From contig NW_003132853.1 in the NCBI RefSeq assembly GCF_000003605.2, positions 397,967 to 423,481 of the forward strand: DNA of 25,515 nucleotides, in the 5' to 3' direction. This DNA is from Saccoglossus kowalevskii. Taxonomy: Eukaryota > Hemichordata > Enteropneusta > Harrimaniidae. Below, one piece after another: positions 19,747 through 25,515 of this stretch. Position 1 is the stretch's first letter; the number at the start of each line of letters is the position of its first letter. Below the pieces are notes generated by a model. It had not been told where the DNA came from, ran no database searches, and was given only the letters and a program-made list of their open reading frames with translations. The translations under genes and the position numbers were made by a program.

Positions 19747-20747
19747 TTAACCGGTCTAAATAAAACATTTTCTTTTCCCAAGACTTGCTTATAAAAACTG
19801 ATGTTTAAGGTAAATTTTCTCTGTCCTTTTTTAACGTTCAGTCTATCTCATGAAAATTGTCTCCCATGAAACCAAACCGTTTTTCTGTGTATTTCTAGGA
19901 TAGACTGAGTTGTCAACATTTCATAAAATATGTCACCACATACACTTTGTTGAGTCTTCAAGCTTGACCCAATAGATTCAGTTTTGTTGATTTTCTCAGG
20001 AGATTTATTTCAGCGGTGCCTTATTTCAAAGATAACATTCTGTAAAGCAGGATGAGAGTTCAAAAACAAAAAATAAAATTCCTTCATATAGGTTATATAA
20101 ATATGACCTTAACAATATTTGGAAAAAATGTCATTAAAAAGAAAATAAAACGCTCAGCTGTGGAGTTATTTCGTTTCCAAATAAACATCTGCTGGTATGA
20201 CGTCATAACAATATCTGGGGATTATAACGAGCCACATATAAGTGCTTATTATAAGTGTGTGTAAATGAGATATAACTATAAAAAGGAAATTGATAAATTA
20301 AGCAAGAAAAAAATCTACATGTTTTTGGTTGTTGCATGTGGGATAAAAATGTAGCTTTCTTTATATTTGTTGTTGGAATTTTAGAAACATTTCAAAAAAT
20401 ATTTTATTTTAATTAAGCATCTAATTGTATTTTTTCTTTTCCTGCAATGTTGAAACAAATGGTCATAATTTGTTTTTTATTTGCATTCAATGAGGATTAT
20501 ATTTAAATTTTTGTTGTAAAAATGATGTTGCAATACCACAGTTTATTTTGAGGCATCATCCTTTTTTGCCCATAGTGTTGGATTTTGTGTGAGGGAAATT
20601 TTCATGAGCCAGTGAATAATGCAACATTTTGTCACAGTGGAAATTTTGTCTACTGTCACAAAAAACAAAGTGACATTGATCGACTTTCACAAAATCATCC
20701 ATTTATGAAAATTTTTAGCAGCCAAAGTTAAACTCTTTCAGTACGTA

Positions 20748-20872
20748 CTGTAAATGTCAAATTTTAAAATTCACTATTTTTCCTGATAAGTAAATTTTGC
20801 TAAATTATGGAAAATATAGAAAATTAAATCACAATAAATATTTTTAAAATACCAGTGAAAATGCTTTCACAG
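20748..20872. mobile_element. TA-flanked CTGTAAA MITE, copy 1 (125 bp)
   Basis: Flanked by TA (20746-20747 and 20873-20874). The left end is CTGTAAATGTCAAATTTT. The right end, reverse complemented, is CTGTGAAAGCATTTTCACTG. The right end matches the ends of the copy at 23636-23820 closely. TA duplication and a CTGTAAAA-type terminus suggest a Tc1/mariner-type non-autonomous family. Confidence 0.65.
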
Positions 20873-21670
20873 TATGTACACACATGAATTTGTGTGAACT
20901 AAGGTTGAACCAACACCAGAACACTACCATGTGGTTAACATTACTCAGTAAGGGGCAATGTGATGAGAGCTGAAACAGTTAAGTCCCAGGAGGTGTCTTG
21001 AAATTGTATCCTGCTTCAAACAGTCCCTAAGTTTTTTTTACCAAATTAAATAAACACAAGTTTAAAAGAAACTGTATCAAGATGATTGGTTTTGGACCAT
21101 CTTTTTAATAAAGAGCAGGTTCGGTCTCCCGTTGTTGATTTTCACCATCTTTCACAAAGAAGTTGTAACTTTTCTATCAAAGTTTTCTAATCTTTTGATT
21201 AAGGGATTGTTCAAACCCAGATTGTTTTGCCTACACTGTCATGGATACTGATGATAGTAACCTTGGTTACTGTTCAGGCTGCTGCTTGAATATTCTTGGC
21301 TATAGCATTGGATATCACAGTAATTGATGGAAATTTTGGGAACATTAAAATAAAAACTATATTTATGTTCACACCACCTAGAAAAGAAAAACTATTAGTC
21401 AACCCATTAATATGTGAAAAAGTAAGCTTTACATTTTGTACTTACCAGTACAGCGAGAGTTGCAATATAACCTGAAATAAGATTTGTGTCAGTCCAGGGC
21501 AGATTGTGGTACGTATTCTTACCCCATCAGCATAACATATAATGTCAAATACCCCCCCTCTCAAAAAAAAGAAAGAAAAATAACAACACTACCTCTATTG
21601 TTGCTTACTTGAAGCCTCCATTGTTACCTGATAATATGAATGATAGTTAACGGTGTCATTAGGTGTTGTG

Positions 21671-22175
21671 TTAAAGGCCCAGGTATACTATAAATACGCT
21701 CCTAAACAATATGGATTATTTCCTTGCTTGTTACGCTGTAGTAAACAGCTCCAGCCAAGCTCCAGTAAAAACGCGTTTTCTCGAACTTACATGTCTATTA
21801 TGTCGTGCCAAAGTGGATGCATGTGACTATGAATATCACAGCAGTGACTGTGTGTAGTATTTATGACAATAAATAGTGTACGAGCTGAGATTTTGGCGGA
21901 TAAAAATAAAAAAACATGAACCGGGGAAAGGGATGCGCGACTAATCTTGAATAATTACTACTGTCAATCAAAGTCACGTGATGTTGGACCGCTGAAACAG
22001 GATGCGTCATAGCTATGCAAGTGATTAATACCATGCATTAGCATAGCCACACCTCCAATTCATACTTGCCCAGGGCAAGTGACTTGGGCCTTCAATTCAA
22101 GGGCCTTTAATTCAAGGGTCTTTAATTCAAGGGCCTTTAATTCAAGTGCCTTTAATTCAAGGGCCTTTAATTCAA
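21671..22175. mobile_element. TTAA-type palindromic element with amplified right terminus
   Basis: The left end is TTAAAGGCCCAGGTATAC at 21671. The right end reads ACTTGGGCCTTCAATTCAA from about 22082, which in reverse complement gives the same AAGGCCCAAGT start. The expected TTAA-adjacent terminus GGGCCTTTAA is then repeated as a 15-bp unit (22086-22175). A GC-richer body of about 400 bp without an ORF lies between. A perfect 8-bp palindrome with one central base (ACTTGCCC-A-GGGCAAGT, 22064-22080) precedes the right end. Confidence 0.55.
22086..22175. repeat. 15-bp minisatellite, 6 copies
   Basis: Units of GGGCCTTTAATTCAA lie at 22086, 22101, 22116, 22131, 22146 and 22161, with single-base variants (TTCAA in unit 1, GGGT in unit 3, GTGC in unit 5). 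The unit matches the terminus of the TTAA-type element on its left. Confidence 0.93.
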
Positions 22176-23186
22176 GGGACTTCTTGGTACAATGGTAGTT
22201 ACACTCTTACATTACATATGCATGATATAAAATTGTTATGTTGTTATAAGTTTTTGACCTCTATAGTTCAGAGTTCAAGGGTCAAAACTATTGACATATT
22301 TGCAGTCACATTATCTCAGTAACTTTATATGTCTACTTCTAATTCTTGAATTCAACTTGATTTTCTCACATACAGGGTAAACACATTTTATGTGTTCTCA
22401 GATACAACAGGTATAACATTGAACCAAGCCCTTAATACAAATGGAGTTATGTTTCCATTATAATAATATTAATATTTATTGTTATTGTATCCTCTATGGG
22501 ACTTTGATTATAAAATACAATAAAGGTATAGCAATGGCAAAAATGAGAAGAGTAAAAAACAAAGTTATTAATAAAATGCAATAAATTAAAGTAAATGTTT
22601 TTATTTATTTTGAGGCAGCTGGTAGTTCTGTTTTCAAGTTGTTTTCTCGAATATTAAAACAATCATGGATGTACTTAGCAATTTGAGCAACCAATTTTAT
22701 ACTACCTAGTTAAGCTTAATTTCACAACAAATTTACTTCTGGATTAAAATAACAATGGATAACAAAAGATAGATTAACATTGTAAACAACATAAACAATA
22801 GTGTCCCATGATTCTTTGGTGCAATCCATGATTTGAACGGTTCCCCTTTAAATACTCATTCCTGAGCTAAGAGTCTAGACCAGATCTTAAATGAATCAGA
22901 TTAAGCTTGTATTTACTGTTTCTTAGCCTGTTCTAAGCGTTCATGCATGTTTTCTTAGCACAGGCTAACCATTTTAACCTCTTAGCTCTTGCAGAGGAGC
23001 TGTGCATGAGAGCAAACTAAATTCTCCCACGATGTGCAGATAGCAAGCTGTTGATGAGGATTAATTTGTGTTGTAAAACAGCTGTTTTGAATTTGTTAAT
23101 CCATGATAAGTATAGTTTGTGAAGAATAAGCTATGTAATAAGTACAGACATTGTCTGATGCTTGAACTTGGTAACACAGGATAGTA

Positions 23187-23325
23187 CTGTAAAACACTTT
23201 ATTTTTACTTGGAATTTTCTCTGAAAGAATGATTCAATGAAAATAAAATCAAGCGAATATTCTTTTTTTCCTATATTTTACATTTAACTTGTCGAAAATC
23301 AGTGAAAATAATTTTTTTTTGCCAG
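23187..23325. mobile_element. TA-flanked CTGTAAAA MITE, diverged copy 2
   Basis: The left end CTGTAAAACACTTTATTTTT follows TA at 23185-23186. The right end ...CAGTGAAAATAATTTTTTTTTGCCAG is a diverged inverted counterpart, and the right TA is lost. Same family as 23636-23820, but the boundaries are less certain. Confidence 0.45.
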
Positions 23326-23356
23326 GTTTCTATTTTATACTTTTGTTCTATTCTAT

Positions 23357-23880
23357 ACAAATTATCTGAAGGAACCTATATGGCCTGTAAATCAAATCAA
23401 TTATCTGAATTAAGGAACCAAAACAATGAAATAATCTTAATGGGCCTAGGTGGCCTGTAAAATAAAGTACCTAAAGAACCCAAATGATCTGTATCTGAAG
23501 TGAGTTAGGTGGCATTTAAAACAAATTATCTGAAGAGAGTTAGCTGGCCTTTAAAACAAATTATCTAAAGTGAGTTAGGTGGCTTTTAAAACAAATTATC
23601 TGAAGAGAGTTAGCTGGCCTTTAAAAAACAAATTACTGTAAAACCATTTATTTTCACTGACATTTAATTTCACTATTTTGATGTTTTGAGCATATTCATT
23701 GTCAAGGAAACAATGAGTTTTATTGTTATTTTACATGTTTACATAGATTTAATTAGTGGATTTTACTCATCAGCGAAAATAGCAAAATTAAAATCCAGTG
23801 AATAATTAATGTTTTTGCAGTATCTGAAGGGAGTTAGCTGGCCTTTAAAAGAATTATTTGAAGGGAGTTAGCTGGTCATG
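23357..23880. repeat. 35-bp tandem array, degenerate on the left and interrupted by a MITE
   Basis: Clean 35-bp units (ACAAATTATCTGAAGAGAGT continuing TAGCTGGCCTTTAAA) start at 23521, 23556 and 23591. A fourth starts at 23628 and is split after eight bases by an insertion, resuming at 23823. Diverged copies extend left to about 23357 (GGAACCTATATGGCCTG type) and right to about 23880. Confidence 0.85.
23636..23820. mobile_element. TA-flanked CTGTAAAA MITE, copy 3 (185 bp), inserted in the tandem array
   Basis: The element starts CTGTAAAACCATTTATTTTC and ends ...AATTAATGTTTTTGCAG. Its terminal inverted repeats pair imperfectly over about 48 bp. TA is duplicated at 23634-23635 and 23821-23822. 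Removing the element and one TA restores ACAAATTATCTGAAG, exactly the sequence found in the neighbouring 35-bp units, so both boundaries and the 2-bp TA duplication are fixed by internal comparison. The TA target is typical of Tc1/mariner-type elements. No coding capacity. Confidence 0.92.
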
Positions 23881-24428
23881 AAAGTCTTTTTTAAAGTAAT
23901 TGAAGAATGAATATTTCTCCTCTGAAACTATGCTGGTATTGTTCTTGATAAACTGGTTACATCTAGTTTTACCCATTTGTGTTTCATATAGCAATAAAGT
24001 AATGTTGATGAGCTTAAGGTCTGGTTCCTGTTTTTCTACATTGCATTCAGATAATGCCATTCACATGCTGGAACATTTGACTTTATTATCACCCATTAAA
24101 ACCCCATATTACATTCTTTAGACTATTCCCTTGATAAGTATGTCTGCACTTTTTAAAAAAACCAGTGGCTGGGTGAGCAGAGTGTGCAAAGGTCTCCTTA
24201 ATCGCAAAGATTTATATTTTTAAGTGAGAGATTAAAAGAAATCGGATATGTACTTTATAGGGTTGAAGTGTGACTTGGTATATGGTGTGAGATACCGATG
24301 TGTAGTGAAGTGCCTGTGCACACTCCACTCATGCCTACAAAATAAACTTGATAGTTTAAAGTGATCTACTGGAATATTTAACAGATGCAAGATGCAGACA
24401 GTTTACTACTGTCAATGGGATGTCTGTC

Positions 24429-24439
24429 CCCCCCCCCCC
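24429..24439. repeat. Poly-C tract
   Basis: Uninterrupted C run in GTCTGTCCC...CTGCATG. The rest of 23881-25183 is AT-rich intron sequence without a recognisable feature. Confidence 0.8.
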
Positions 24440-25183
24440 TGCATGTTAATGTGTGGGTTGATTGCAGGGGACCTTCTCGGCATTAGCCATATATGTTACT
24501 TTTCAAACAGCTCATCATAATGATATGAGCATTTGTCATATTTCACACGTTATCTGCCACTCATTCATACATGCTGGTAATATTTTCTATGTTCACACTG
24601 CATACTATAGCGATATGAGCATTTGTCTAATACATTTGTATCTTTATTAGTAGAGCGTACATACAGCTCATTCGCAGATACTTTCGTATAATGATATATA
24701 CGTAATACCGTGGAACAGCCAATGTTGTTGTTCATTCTTGAATGTTTTTCACTTGTTGGTATTTTATAAATATTGTGCCATTTAACATTTTCCCATGTGG
24801 ATTAACGTAGCGATTGATCGATTGATTAATTTTGAGAACGTTTTATTACTGTATACAAGTAACCAAATTGAATTTACTGTCCTTCAGATGTCAACTGATA
24901 CTAATCTGATATGTCAGTGGGAATGCGACAAATTTCACTATAGCTATAAATTTAATAAGTGCTTTCTCACTGGTTTTAGTTTAATATTGGGAGTCTCTTT
25001 TTGTCTAGTACATGTATCTGTGGGCTAATAATTTATATCAGGTTTAGAAATAGCAAAATGAAATATCCAAAAAAACAAACCAGTTTGTTATTTTCATGAG
25101 TGATATCGACTGACAATAATTATTGCGTAACTCAAATATTTGCTCAGGAAAATTACAGTTCAAAATTGTAAACACAAGTTTTT

Positions 25184-25515
25184 AGCTCCGCTGTCGACTT
25201 TGTCAAGCGGAGCTTATCATATGAGTGATTGTCCGTCGTCGTCCGTCGTCGTCGTCCGTCGTCGTCGTCCGTCGTCCGTGTCAATGTTTTTCTTTTTCGA
25301 CTTCTTCTTGAAAACTACAAGCCTGAATGCTTTGATACTTCGTGTATATGTACCTTGGGTAGACCTCTCTCAGATTTGTTCATTTCATGATGATATCTTC
25401 AATTCTCTAATTTTGGTGAATATTTTTGTCATTTTTGGTAAAAAGTGATATTTTCGACTTCTTGTTAAAAACCTCAAGTCCAATTGCTTTGATATTATAT
25501 ATATTGGTACTACAT
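25184..25515. mobile_element. Hairpin-capped element with GTC run, cut by the window end
   Basis: AGCTCCGCT (25184-25192) and AGCGGAGCT (25206-25214) form a perfect 9-bp stem. A GTC/CGTC run follows at about 25227-25281. Two degenerate units then start TTTTCGACTTCTTCTTGAAA (near 25292) and TTTTCGACTTCTTGTTAAAA (near 25452), about 160 bases apart, each continuing to GCTTTGATA. The order of hairpin, simple repeat and roughly 150-base units is the same as in 17697-18581. The 3' end is outside the window. Confidence 0.75.
25227..25281. repeat. (GTC)n/(CGTC)n microsatellite
   Basis: Irregular GTCCGTCGTCGTC run, internal to the hairpin-capped element. A chance plus-strand open frame crosses it and should not be annotated as a gene. 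Confidence 0.9.

Larger units (their letters stand above)
15098..25515 (+). other. Intron 3 of the aquaporin gene, incomplete (at least 10.4 kb)
   Basis: It opens with GTAAGT. I read the plus strand for a codon run giving Asn-Pro-Ala with flanking TG and ARS residues and found none, so the last exon probably lies beyond the window. The intron is crowded with non-autonomous elements, which are listed separately. Stretches 15663-16814, 16871-17696 and 18776-19447 hold only AT-rich sequence, homopolymer tracts and short chance open frames. Confidence 0.75.

Noticed and set aside
17740-25281. CRISPR-like or satellite interpretation of the regularly spaced units
   Set aside because: Units are degenerate and 120-160 bases long with no repeat/spacer alternation. 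The context is animal intron sequence, so a mobile-element origin fits better.
25140-25448. 102-codon plus-strand frame across the GTC run
   Set aside because: It is produced by the stop-free GTC microsatellite inside a repeat element. No protein signature is seen.

Overview
This is animal nuclear DNA. It is AT-rich and intron-dominated, with canonical GT-AG splice sites, a Pol III tRNA gene, minisatellites and many short palindromic transposon remnants. The repeat style (hairpin-capped elements with GTC or GT runs, TA- and TTAA-bounded MITEs) suggests a marine invertebrate, but I cannot name the phylum from sequence alone.

The one protein-coding gene I can support is on the plus strand: a major intrinsic protein (aquaporin family, classical AQP/Big-brain-like). 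Three coding exons lie at 5281-5488, 12655-12817 and 14893-15097. They splice in frame (intron phases 1, 2 and 0) into 192 residues that run from a basic N-terminus through TM1, TM2, the first NPA half-helix and TM3-TM5. The last exon, which must carry the second NPA and TM6, is not visible in the remaining 10.4 kb, so intron 3 runs past the window edge. A TATA-less promoter-like stretch with a GC box and a CCAAT box lies just 5' of the start codon, together with a short upstream ORF. Two aligned selectivity-filter positions and the usual histidine before the first NPA differ from water-specific aquaporins.

Left of the gene (1-5280) are a 54-bp minisatellite that stays open in one frame (1-311), a 56-bp minisatellite (2015-2350), an intact tRNA-Ala(AGC) gene (2637-2709) with a CTCF-like motif about 200 bp downstream, and a 200-bp TTAA-bounded palindromic MITE (4154-4353). 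I see no other protein gene there.

Intron 1 (7.2 kb) holds a foldback element (7096-7532) and a decayed minus-strand LINE reverse-transcriptase remnant (8176-8775). Intron 2 starts with a cluster of octamer motifs inside degenerate repeat units, followed by a foldback hairpin. Intron 3 is the most transposon-rich part. It has an 885-bp hairpin-capped element with about five degenerate 120-160 bp units (17697-18581), a second element of the same architecture cut by the window end (25184 onward), two TTAA-bounded elements (19452-19746 and 21671-22175, the second with an apparently amplified terminus), and three members of a TA-flanked MITE family. One of these MITEs sits inside a 35-bp tandem array whose neighbouring units preserve the empty target site.

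The remaining open frames are short, AT-rich and domain-less, and I treat them as chance.
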